From: Limnoperna fortunei
Taxonomy: Eukaryota > Mollusca > Bivalvia > Mytilida > Modiolidae
Reading direction: 5' to 3'
DNA: 64,000 nt
Assembly (NCBI GenBank): GCA_944474755.1
Contig: OX104117.1
Location: 44,781,222-44,845,221 of the forward strand
Under the pieces are notes generated by a model. That model saw only the letters and a list, made by a program, of their open reading frames with translations. It was not told where the DNA came from and did no database searches. Made by a program: the position numbers and the translations under genes. Positions 22,871 through 33,401 of the stretch are shown one piece after another; position 1 is the first letter of the stretch; the number at the start of each line of letters is the position of its first letter.

Positions 22871-23148
22871 ACCACGCTCGTAAGACCGACATAAACACAA
22901 TCCCAAAGGACTGTCAAGCCTATGTGAGAAATTTTACTGACAGGCTAAATTGTATTCGCAATGAAGTCGGACAGAATTTGCTTACGGCACAAGAAAAAAT
23001 GCTGGAACGGGCAAACAAGAAAAAATAGACATTATCATATGTGATAGGAGACTATGTATATTTAAACAAAGAGCCTACTGGTCAAGGACAAAAATTCTAG
23101 TTTAAATATAGTGGTCCATACATCGTTCAAAAGGTCAATAGTCCGCAT

Positions 23149-23574
23149 ATGTTCGTGCTAAAAGATGTTAAAACGCAAAAGTCTCTTCCAAGACCAATCC
23201 ACATTAACAGACTTAAACCGACTTTTGTTCGTCAACCTAATCCCGCTTACTATTTCATGGAACCCGTGGCAACAAAAGTGCGGACTGAAAATCAGTTTGA
23301 ACTATCGTCCGAGTCAAGCGGTGAAACGCATTTATCCGGTTCACCAGATGCTAATTATAGTGTTCCTTCAAACTCAGATAATGTTCTGCAGCCAGATAGC
23401 CATGCTGAAGATGACAGTCCGGTACAAAATTTACTTAGATCGACCAGAAAGAAACGAAAACCGACCAGATACCGAGACAGTTCCTTCGCGGACAAAGAGA
23501 ATGTTTCAACTGACGAAGTCAAAGGTGGTAATGTCAAAAGATTTTTGGCCAAAAAGTTAATCGGTGGCCACTAG
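23149..23574 (+). pseudogene. Integrase C-terminal tail ORF (141 aa)
   Basis: Begins inside the SH3-like C-terminal domain of a Gypsy integrase (upstream in frame: GDYVYLNKEP, then FKYSGPYIVQKVNSPHMFVL) and continues with SLPRPIHINRLKP. An acidic, serine-rich tail follows, ending in a basic RSTRKKRKPTRYRDSSF stretch. The ATG at 23149 is internal to the domain rather than a true start. The tail is well preserved compared with the catalytic part. Confidence 0.65.
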
Positions 23575-23699
23575 AACTTCTCAGTACATCTAGTGGAAGA
23601 ACCAGCCCACGACGCTAGATGGATTCTTCATTCTCAATTAGACACTTCCTTGAACTCAGGACGCGAAATAACGTATCAGTGAAACACATCTGCGACTAT

Positions 23700-24043
23700 T
23701 AAAAGAAAATACACTTTTTCGTAAGAGACAAATTTCTAGACATTAATATGGTGTTCCTTGAACTTCCGTTCATTCTATATTTTTGTGGAATTTACAGCAT
23801 GGCCATCCGCAACCAGAATCGTTTCGGGAAGATGATAGTAAACTACAGGAACAAGTTAATTCAGTTAACAGATTTGTCCATGAAATCAAAATAAGAAGCC
23901 AAAAGACAAGATATCAAGCCACTGCTCATTACAGCTCAAATTTCGGCTTATATCTAGACGGAGTTCACCCCCACCCAGATTTGGCAAAACTTTGGCTTAT
24001 CAGAATCGCACTCAACCTTCCTAACGATTGTGGCCGTCTGTAA
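23700..24043 (+). pseudogene. Extra Gypsy ORF with DGVHP motif (SGNH-hydrolase-like end)
   Basis: Downstream of integrase, where some elements carry env-like or accessory genes. One frame near 23735-23785 reads FLDINMVFLELPFILYF. The 86-codon frame from 23783 continues LQHGHPQPESFREDDSKLQE, a helical segment, then SSNFGLYLDGVHPHPDLAKL and WLIRIALNLPNDC. D-G-x-H-P is the C-terminal catalytic block (Asp-x-x-His) of SGNH/GDSL hydrolases. The nucleophile Ser block was not found, and one frameshift separates the two parts. Assignment is by motif only. Confidence 0.4.
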
Positions 24044-25257
24044 ACCTTAGATTGTTATGTGAGATCATTCTGACTACCTTGTGTTTTTAAAGTGACAAAG
24101 CTATGTACACTTAATTTATCCCGTGAGATCTTTCTCATGGATTTTACTAGAAATTTTGATATAACCGGTTTGATCTTCAACCAGACAGTTCACTGGACTT
24201 TTCTGTGTCTAGCGCCATGCAAGAAAGAAAACAGATATAATTCGAGAGATCCTTCTCGCAATTTGTGTTTTTTTTTAACTATTGACAAAAACATATTGTT
24301 TTTAATTTGAATTGAAACTTTTTGTTGATTTTTCCTGTGAATTTATACAATTTTGTCACGTGCGATAAATATTTGTTTAAAGGTTGATTCGTACGGATAG
24401 TACAAATACATGTAGAGAATAGTTTTTTATTTTTTCTCTATTTTTTCCATGATAAAGATCGAAAAAATAATTTACAGACTTTTTTTCATGACCCCGATTT
24501 CATATATGTTCATATATATATAAATTTTCATTATTTTACTTTGAGAACATGTATTTCAAAAAGTGTTGATTTCATTCTTTTTAAGAGTGCTAACTGAGTC
24601 AAATGTGCTGTTACATGATTGTATGTAGTTTAACATGCCCGTTGTAATGAAATCCAAGTTCAGAGGTCAAAAAAGAGTTCAGAAATAAACCAGGTTGATG
24701 ATGTTTAAGGCCGATTTTCATGTGTTCCCAAACGTCGTGTTTCCCCAATTTTTATGCGAGATAGCGAGTGAGATAGTATTTGTCCGGACATCGAATGTGT
24801 GCGTGATCTTATGTTTTTTTTTCAAGACAAATGTTAACTTATGATTATTCCGTCTTGTGTAAATCTTCCAAAATTGTAAGAGTTAGGGCTCTGCTCAACG
24901 ATATTTCCAGTTTTAGCCTGCCACTTTTATATGAACTTTGAGAGATTTCTGGTTGGTTTGCCAATGTATAATGACTCTTAACTTTGCACAAGCATGTACC
25001 TGTAGTGAGTGAGATTGAGTTTGATTTGATTTTTTGCAATGAAAATAATGGCACCTTATGATATAGACTTTAGATACACTGAATGCTAATATTTGGTCAA
25101 TTTTTGAATTTCTTTTCTATTACTGGTATATGATTTATTTTGAGAAACTTAATATGAATATGTTAATATTTGTATTATGTACATGTATAACTTGTTATTG
25201 CTCTGATGTCTTATATATCTGAATTCATTGTTGTTCGAAAAATGGAATTTTTCTCTT
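24044..25257 (+). other. Gypsy 3' non-coding region
   Basis: AT-rich sequence between the last ORF and the polypurine tract, with many T-runs. No coding motif was recognised. Confidence 0.5.
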
Positions 25258-25268
25258 GAGCGGGGGGA

Positions 25269-25466
25269 TATTATATACTTCAGAATTCATATATATATAT
25301 ATTTTCCGGAAACTGTGTTTTCCGAGATTGGGTTTTAAATAGTTTAGTTTTGTGATTGATTTTGGCGCTAATGAAGAAATAAAGATGTCACATTGAACGT
25401 TAGCTCTATCTCTAATTTCCCGATAATTAACCTATTTACCTCTCGCATAAAAGGATAAAGGTTACA
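25269..25466 (+). repeat. 3' LTR (198 bp)
   Basis: Preceded by the polypurine tract. It ends ggttaca and is followed by tggg, the target duplication. Confidence 0.85.
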
Positions 25467-25470
25467 TGGG

Positions 25471-26345
25471 AAAAACTCTGATCGTAGAAAGAAACACAAA
25501 CTTGTTATGATATACAAAATGGTGAACGGGAATACACCCGAGTGTTTGAGTAATTTATTACCAAATATCAGGTCTAACTTTCATCGGCATTTTACACGCC
25601 ATTCTAACAATATTACTGATATTCGCACTAGGACATCTTTATATTCAAATTATTTCTGTCGTCAACTACTAAATTGTGGAATAACCTGCCGATAGATATC
25701 CGGAATTCGGGATCGCTAAACATATCGGAGCTCAAAATAAAAAACGTCCATTATTTTATAATGCAGGTAGTAGGATGGGTCAAATCTTGCATGCCAGAAT
25801 GCGCATGAATAGCAGCTGTCTGAATGAGCATCTATTCAGGCGCAGTCTGGTTGACAGTCCAAATTGTACATGCGGACAGATAGTCAAACAGACATTTCCT
25901 ACTGTACTGTCATAAATATTCCGATCTTCGTCGCAAAACTATTTTTGCTTTGAATTTTCAAGTACAAATCGATTTAAACCTATTTCTGTATGGATCAGAT
26001 GCTCTAACATTGGAACAGAATACTGAATTTTGTTTAAGTGCAATCCCCTATATTCTAAAAAGTAAAACATTTTGTGGATGCGTAGACATTAAAAACCTAA
26101 AAGCATTTCATCAACCTTTTCTTTTTTTCCCTTTTCCAATCAAATATATTTATTAATTTTTTTCTTTCCTCTCTATTCTTCATTATATAATTTATCAAAC
26201 CTGTCAGAGCATGTATCTTACATTTTGTTAAATATGTAATTTCATAATTAGAGACGGGTTTGTTAGCTTGTTTCCGAATCCTTGTATTGTATTAATAACT
26301 GTATGTTTAATGAAAATCTATTTATACAATAAAATATGTTTAAAT
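25471..26345 (+). pseudogene. LINE ORF2 fragment, right half
   Basis: Continues the LINE from 19906: KHKLVMIYKMVNG, TPECLSNLLPNIRSNF and RTRTSLYSNYF, then frameshifted LHARMRMNSSCLNEHLFRR and a cysteine-rich C terminus CTCGQIVK. It ends with an AATAAAATATG-type tail near 26330. CR1/Jockey-type by motif. Confidence 0.7.
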
Positions 26346-26449
26346 TAATATATAATAGATGTTTTCGCTTTTGTCGTAAATCTTATTAGCATTATACCCC
26401 GGAATTCTTAGGAATTGTGGCACATGCAGAAATTAAACTTTGATCAAAG

Positions 26450-26638
26450 TAATCTACTATTGATCACCTAGTTTGTCTGTTCGACCCTTACAGCTAGAGG
26501 GTGTGCTCGACTTATTCCTAAATTTGCAAAGAGTACCAGTTCTTATGTTCTCATGTTCCCTATAAACATTCGACGCCATATTACATAGCGCAATATAGTT
26601 TTTGCAATTGCCGTTAGACACACTTCAAACAAACAAAC
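26450..26638 (+). mobile_element. Very old SINE copy
   Basis: Faint match to the SINE (gatcacctagtttgtctgttcgaccct, gggtgtgctcgact, ccagttcttatgttctcatg, acgccatattacatagc, then a caaacaaacat tail). Many substitutions and small deletions. Confidence 0.55.
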
Positions 26639-26689
26639 ATAAAAATAATGCGCCTTCGCGTTTTTCATCTTTAGTACTTTTCCAGCTTT

Positions 26690-26905
26690 AGGCAATAGCT
26701 TTGCAAACTTAAATACCGATGAAAAAGTGAAATATATCATCTGTTCAAAATCAGAACATTTAACTTATGCTAAGGACTTTATAAAGCGATCATGTCCACA
26801 TCGGTTTAAATGTATCAGTTATATTAAAAATAATAAATATTGTGCATTGAGTATATTTATAATTATGCTTTGCTCCATATGGGTGTAATTTGCAATAAAG
26901 ATATA
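26690..26905 (+). pseudogene. LINE 3' end fragment, copy 2
   Basis: Shares aatagctttgcaaa, acatttaacttatg, actttataaagcgatcat and the terminal atatgggtgtaatttgcaa block with 18367-18628. Contains only the 3' end, followed by an AT-rich tail. Confidence 0.6.
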
Positions 26906-27165
26906 TTTATATAAAAATTTCAAAGGCAAATATTAGAGGTACGCATTGGCACGCGAGGTTAATTTTTTTTTAAGTCATTGTGTTTATTTTTCAATTATTT
27001 TTTTTTTATAAAATAACACTAATGTTTATATTCCGTCAAAAATGCATTGGTTATTGATTGGGGGAATTTCTTTTTATATCATTTATAACTTTCGACCATA
27101 TTAAGCCTAATGTTTATTTAGGTACAAAGAGCAAGAAATGAGGTAATAACAGCGATCAGTCCAAA

Positions 27166-27290
27166 TCAATTTGTCAGGTCAGTCAAATTGTCAATTGACG
27201 GATGGACGGATTTGAAACGATCTGACGGACCGGGAATGATTTGACTGTTCTGACGGATTGATAACTGATTGCTGATGGATGTAAGAATAA
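27166..27290. repeat. Second cluster of gacggat-type words
   Basis: Repeated gacggat/gacgga words (27197-27280) including ctgattgctgatggat, resembling the cluster at 17442. Partial inverted symmetry only. Confidence 0.3.
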
Positions 27291-28758
27291 TGATGTAATC
27301 ATAACTCTGAATTTCTGTAAATATTGGGACAAAAATAAAGAAAGCTGTAGTTTGGTACTTTGTGTCTTCCTTTAAAATTGTTAAAAACATCCAAGAATGC
27401 GTTGTTTCTTAATTTTAATTTTTGCACATTTTTAAAATTTGTTTTCATGTACTGTGAAAGCGCAATACATTCAACAATGTCTAGACATGTTTTTTTTACA
27501 ATTTTTGTACGAACATTTGACGTTTTTGTGGCTCTTTTAACTCACACTGTGAAAAATCGAATCGAATTTAGATATGCGTTTTTTTCTTTAAAACTTGTCC
27601 AAGAATTTGTAGGGTACATACCAAATTTTTGGGTAGATTAACACGGGTTTTCCCAAGTCTAATCGTTTTTGTTACCGCCACATTTTAAAAACCTTTTTCA
27701 TTTGATGTCAAGCTATGTTATAACAAAAATAGTTGAATGAAAATATACGAAATATTTTCGCTCATAAAACAAACGCTATAATGACGTAACGTTAAGAGGC
27801 CCCAATAACATGCGCTAGGTGTACTCTCAGTAAACCTTTGAGGATGTTGCAATACATGTATAACAATATTTTGATTGAACATCTTTAGATTTCCACACCG
27901 TTTTCTTAAAATAAGTTCAGAGGTGGCACTTGCTGCTCCCTTTTTACTACAATTGCGTTGAATATCTAATTGATTTATAGGTTCCTGACGTAACCGCGAA
28001 AAGGCATGATTACCTTTGTTTATGCATAAATAATGGCATGCAAGCGAATGTTGAGACATTTCTACAACCCATCACATAAGTGGTTTTCGTTTTGCATCTT
28101 AGTAAGGGTTTAAAACAAAGACATGTAGCAGGGGCAGTTTTTTTACATAGTCAAATCGTTTGTTTATTCTCACCTTTACATGTGACTCCACTTTTATAAA
28201 CAAAAAAAAACAATATGTAGAAAACTTTATTCCTTTTTATTTATTCTTAGAATGTTGCTTTTACTTTTTAACACTATGTGTATTGGTTAGAACAGTTTAA
28301 GCAGCAGACCAGAACAACACCTATTGAACACAAATATTTATAAAAAAAAAGTCATTTAATTTGCCATGCACACGCCTAAGTGTAATCGGACTTAATTCGA
28401 TGTACGTTCTGTATATTAACATGGAAATTTCTAACGAAATTGCACACAATCCGAATATAAGTGGTTAGAATTTTTCACAATCAAAATTCAAGTATTCGTA
28501 TTGAATTCGATTTTGCAATGATTAACTAATATAAGAAAATACCATTCGATTAGTTGTCATGTTATCTTGACAACTATTTTAGCAAATTCTAGACATTCGA
28601 ACTGTTGTCGCAGCAGATTCTAAATTTCAGCCAAAATTATAGGAAAACCTAGATTTTTACGAAGTTTGGTGTGACTTTTAGTTACAACAATTTTTAAATT
28701 AAATATTAGTAAAACGAATTATATCTCGATCCTCATTAAACGACTCCGAGTCCGTTCA
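27291..28758. other. Stretch without recognisable genes
   Basis: AT-rich. A 113-codon minus-strand frame at 28059-27718 has no recognisable motif. Nothing else was seen. Confidence 0.35.
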
Positions 28759-29172
28759 GCAATCATTTGAACGGTCGTTAAAGTCATACGATCTTTGACT
28801 ATAACACGAACAGGTTAGTTTTAATCGTTCACGCTTCAAGAAGAAACAATAAGTCTAGACAAGGTCGTGAACTTGTGGAACTTAAGGACAATTAATCTTA
28901 GCGTCTAATAATGTGTTATTATTTTGAGGACTCGCTGTGTTTTATTGACTGATTGTATGCCGTAAATTTCGCTTCACTATAAATATATAATTAAATTCAA
29001 CTCGTTAAAACGTTATCTTGCCATGGTTTTCAGTCCTGGAAGATAGGTTATGTATAACTTGCTAATGTGCTCAAAATAAACTGAAATGTATTGTTATGCT
29101 TTATGAGCTATAGTGCCCGTGTTATTGGCCTATAGCGGTTGGTGTCGGTGGTATCAAAGTTTAACAAGCTGG
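28759..29172 (+). repeat. 414-bp direct duplication, left copy
   Basis: From gcaatcatttgaacgg to aacaagctgg. Matches 31728-32141 over the same 414 bp with about nine differences. The shared sequence has no ORF and no TG...CA ends, so it is not obviously an LTR. Confidence 0.9.
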
Positions 29173-30480
29173 TCTTGTGGTTATTCCAGGCAGCATGTGT
29201 TTTTTCGTTCATTTGGTAATAGTGGCATTGGTTTTATTCCAGGCAATGTAAAAAGTTGTATTTAATATAAAGTGTTTAATAAAGGTGCTGCGGCCTATTA
29301 CTTCCAATCACGTTGTGTATTATTTTACATTATTTTGGTGGACTATTTTGCAAGAGACAATATCGTTAAATAATGAAAATTTTAAAACATTCAAAATATC
29401 TATGAAGAGGTTTTACCTTGTATGTTTCCACCAACCAAACTTTGAAAATATCTTCCAGTCTTCTTTCGTTAGATCTTTCACATCTGTAAAATATGAAATT
29501 TATTTGGTTTAAAAAACTATACCAAGTTATTCCCGTACATAAATAGAAAGGTCAACATATATAAAATTTAATACTACTACCTTCTTTAAATTTACCCAGT
29601 TTCTAATCTAGCAGCTTTTGTAAACGTTGCTTTTATGAATACTGTCACATTTCGAATTCTATTAAAAGGGTGTAAAAGCTATTTTTATCAATACTACCTA
29701 TATTACTTAGATTCGAATGGATCTTTTTGGTAATCTCTCAGCGCAAACTTGCATTATTGTTTACCTGTTTAGTACCATAACGTAAGAGTCAGATAGTTAA
29801 TTGTCCCTGGATTTGATGTTTTTTGATGTATGGTTTAGAGAATTTCTATACGAAGATTGCACTTTTAAAGGTCGGATGACGGATGGACGTACAATGATTG
29901 AATAAAGACAAAGTTGATAATCCTTCCAGGTTATGTCCAGTAGTAAGGCAATTTATGACAATAAAAATGTAGTGACACCATTCAGTCCGATAGCCAAAGA
30001 TGCCTAATCAAACGGGACACAAAAGTGACGAAAAAAGCTCAAAATAGACCACGTGATGTTCAAAACTAATTTAAGGCAATGAGATGCTCTTTAATACTAT
30101 TTTACGCTATATTATAGATGAATACACCATAAATTTAGTTTATAAATTAACGACTTACCTTTGTTTGGTTTGATTATTCGTTTTATTTGAAATACTATTT
30201 CCTTGATGTGGCTTAGTAGAATGAAGGGAGGTACCAAAATAGGACTCTGCCAGTTTGTATATATAAAGAACGATCTGGTTTCTAGCCATTTGCGCTCACT
30301 GTTCGCGGATATAATTGCCATTTTGTTACTATGAAAAGAAATTTTTTTATTTGTTTTAGACAGGCTAAAGTACAAGTAAACAAAAATGTGATAATATTTA
30401 GTTAGTTCAAGCACTAAACAAAGGCAGAAATTTTTTTTATGTACATGCATGTGTGATCTTTTGTCAAAAATAATATACAA
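29173..30480. other. Stretch without recognisable genes
   Basis: Between the two duplication copies. Only a weak internal repeat (ttattccaggca near 29182 and 29235) and AT-rich low-complexity frames are seen. Confidence 0.35.
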
Positions 30481-30490
30481 CTTTAGCCTT

Positions 30491-30569
30491 TTGATGAGGT
30501 CGATAGAAACTGCAGTATATTGACCGAAACATTAAGACTATAATTGTATATTATTATTATTATTATTAA
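30491..30569 (+). ncRNA. Degenerate hammerhead-like core followed by (tta)n
   Basis: ttgatga (30491-30497), a stem II ggtc/gacc (30498-30501 with 30522-30525) and gaaac (30526-30530) lie in the order of a hammerhead core, but the first core C is T. No stem III with a UH cleavage site follows. A tta microsatellite at about 30549-30569 comes next. It may be the 3' end of a retroelement. Confidence 0.3.
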
Positions 30570-31084
30570 AAAGACAATCTGATTTCAAACTAGAAAACGA
30601 ATCACACTGAAGATATAGAAAATTGAAAAACAAAATCTATTTTTAACAAAGGTTATCCTTCCAACTTTTTCCTTGTAGAAGTAATCAGTCTAAATACTAT
30701 TTTCAAGTTTATATTTATAAAGACTTACAACTTTGATTTTAAACAGTTTAATTATGTGACGTGTTTCAACTAATGATTTTTTAAATATTATTTACAACTG
30801 GTTAAAAGTATTGCAACACTCGATGTTTTGTAATGAACACATTTGCAGATAAGCAAGAGTCAATATTTCATGCACATTCAGCTAAAATGCAATTATTTTA
30901 TATTAACTAAGAACACTGGCAGGTGCATATCGATAAAAACATTTAAATATTAAAATTTTTATTAGACACAATTTCATTTAAACAAAGATAACCAGTTTTG
31001 TGTAAATATATGGTGTTGGAAACAATTAGTCCGTTGAAAAACAGCCAAACATGAAAGAAACGTCTGCACAGTTTTAAATCAAAG

Positions 31085-31640
31085 TTCTGTTAGAAAGTTT
31101 TAATATTATGTGTAACGCCCGCATCTAAAAGCTTCCTCAAACAATTAACTGAGCGACGAATTTCCTGATGTATTGTTTAGTCTAGCTCTGCTTATGTATG
31201 TACCGGAGATTTGTGTTCCCTCACAACAATCGATGATGTCTCAGATATGCGCCATTGAATTCAAGTTAGGACTTCTTGCTATCAATTACAATGTCAAACA
31301 CAATGCAGTATCTGGCGTTGTCATCCACGACGACGGGTCTTGTCCGTGGTAGATGATTGTCAAAATAAGCTACTACGCTCTTTTTCAGAATGTCATGAAT
31401 ATATGTCTTTGCGCGTTCATATTACCGCGAACAGTTATGAGGTAAAGCTGGCAGTCATTTGACACAATTATACAGGATAATGTATAATTAAAAGGATGTG
31501 AGCGTTCAGGTGAAATTTTAATCAAGCACGATTTTCTGTACACGTGAAGCTTGCACCCTTCCTGATCACGTTCAAAGTGCATGATTTTGTCGTGCAACAT
31601 ATCAGTTTAAATCCAGAATTTATAATTGCACAATCATTTA
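31085..31640 (-). pseudogene. Tc1-like transposase fossil
   Basis: Minus-strand reading gives the catalytic half of a Tc1-like transposase in pieces: LHVYRKSCL near 31530, CQLYLITVRGNMNAQRHI at about 31400-31460, then frameshifted YIHDILKKSVVAYFDN, TRPVVVDDNARY (second Asp) near 31315-31345 and a degraded SPNLNS block near 31260. No N-terminal DNA-binding domain or inverted repeats were found. It lies between the two copies of the 414-bp duplication. Confidence 0.6.
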
Positions 31641-31727
31641 AAGTAAGCATATCTGTAGAACGAAGATGTAACCACTCTTTCGTGGCCTGCAAGAGGTCTA
31701 GATCTCAACTCAATAAAGCATCTATGG

Positions 31728-32141
31728 GCAATCATTTGAACGGTCGTTAAAGTCATACGATCTTTGACTATGACACGAACAGGTTAGTTTTAATCGTTCA
31801 CGCTTCAAAAAGAAACAATAAGTCTAGACGGGGTCGTTAACTTGTGGAACTTATGGACAATTAATCTTAGCGTCTAATAATGTGTTATTATTTTGAGGAC
31901 TCGCTGTGTTTTATTGACTGATTGTATGCCGTAAATTTCGCTTCACTATAAATATATAATTAAATTCAACTCGTTAAAACGTTATCTTGCCATGGTTTTC
32001 AGTCCTGGAAGGTAGGTTATGTATAACTTGCTAATATGCTCAAAATAAACTGAAATGTATTGTTATGCTTTATGAGCTATAGCGCCCGTGTTATTGGCCT
32101 ATAGCGGTTGGTGTCGGTGGTATCAAAGTTTAACAAGCTGG
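31728..32141 (+). repeat. 414-bp direct duplication, right copy
   Basis: Second copy, starting 2969 bp after the first. It is followed by ctatgtggtcagttgggtag, which resembles a tRNA box A but lacks a convincing box B. Confidence 0.9.
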
Positions 32142-32539
32142 CCTATGTGGTCAGTTGGGTAGGCGATTACAAGCTCTGGAACTTCCTCCACAGAACTTGA
32201 AACATTTTGGAGATCAATTACACCAGGAAAGGCGATAGATGACACTTCAACAAATTACACGCTTTATTGGCAGCAGGCGACGCAGGGTTTTAGCAGTCAT
32301 AAATTCTTACGGTGGATATACCCGATATTGACCCATGACGGCTAATTATCAATTTGGGGTTTATGGTTGACATTTTCAAGTGTGATTGGACAATTTAATA
32401 ACAGTTTGGAATATTCGGTGACAATAATATTTTAAGACTACGTTAAAGAGCAAAGACCGTCCATATTTTTATGAAATGATATGTAAATAAAATTGGTTAA
32501 AATAATGTCTCATTGTGCCCAACAATGCATTTTTTTGTT
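32142..32539. other. Stretch without recognisable genes
   Basis: Between the duplication and the LINE. No conserved motif apart from the box A-like word at its start. Confidence 0.35.
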
Positions 32540-33367
32540 TGCTATACAAATTTTCTATTCCAAATTTTGACAACTTTACTGTTTTTAGAAATAAAGCAAA
32601 GAAACAAAAACGAAATAGTGGTGGTATAATTATTTATGTTAAAAATAAAAATCGAAAAGGTATTGAATTTTTGTAATCCGATTCAGATTTATATATATGT
32701 GGAATATATTTTCTTACAAAATCTTCACCACACTATGATAATGAATATGAAACATTAGAAATGGAAGTTAATACTCCTTCTTAAAATGGAAAAATACTTA
32801 TAATGGGTAACTGCAATTCAAGAACATCAAATTCACCAGATTATATTCTAAATGATAATGAAAATCAATGTCTGAAAGACATCTTGCCAACAAATTATAG
32901 TGCTGATTTTCAATTACAAGAAAGTCGCAAGATAAAATACTGAATTCTCAAGGACGTGAGTTGTTGGATCTTTGTGTTTGTGGACAAATTCGAATTTTAA
33001 ATGGTAGATATATAGGAGATCTTCTAGGAAACATGGCTTGTTTAAATAAAAATGGTTGTAGTGTTGTAGATTATGCCATTGCATCTGAAAGTCTATTTTC
33101 TTCAGTAAAATACTTCCAAATTAATAATCCAACTCATTTTTCTGATCATAATCAATTGTCTTTACAACTTAAATGTCAGAACAAAACTAATGCACCTTAT
33201 GATAACTATGAAAAACAAAAATTTAGTTTCAAATGGACGAACTACTCAAAAATGATACTTGAAAAGAGCTTTAATAAAAATGTACCCATGACAATATAGT
33301 TAACTTTCAAAACACAATTTTTCAAAATAATATAAATGGTGTCAATAGTGCAAATGACACAATCTCC

Positions 33368-33401
<34 letters not shown>

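Larger units (their letters stand above)
19907..25466 (+). mobile_element. Ty3/Gypsy-type LTR retrotransposon, decayed
   Basis: A 5.56-kb insertion bounded by 197- and 198-bp LTRs and a 4-bp target duplication. In order it contains a primer-binding-like site, gag with zinc knuckles, a retropepsin remnant, a reverse transcriptase fragment with YLDD, integrase pieces, an integrase C-terminal tail, an extra ORF with a DGVHP motif, a long 3' untranslated part and a polypurine tract (gagcgggggga, 25258-25268). All pol parts carry stops, frameshifts or deletions; most of the RT and RNase H is missing. The LTRs differ at about ten positions, so the insertion is old. The PR-RT-IN order is that of Ty3/Gypsy. 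Confidence 0.85.

Noticed and set aside
23165..23560. 131-codon ORF in a second frame
   Set aside because: Shadow of the integrase tail frame 23149-23574, which continues recognisable integrase C-terminal motifs.
27718..28059. 113-codon minus-strand ORF
   Set aside because: No recognisable motif, no splice-consistent neighbours and no codon pattern distinguishing it from chance; left unnamed.
30112..30480. 122-codon minus-strand ORF
   Set aside because: Low-complexity, Phe/Ile/Lys-rich composition as expected by chance in AT-rich DNA; no motif.
31728..32141. LTR call for the 414-bp duplication
   Set aside because: No TG...CA ends, no target duplication, and the primer-binding-like word lies inside both copies.
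32142..32200. tRNA-derived SINE head after the 414-bp duplication
   Set aside because: A box A-like tggtcagttgg is present but no box B, core or tail follows.
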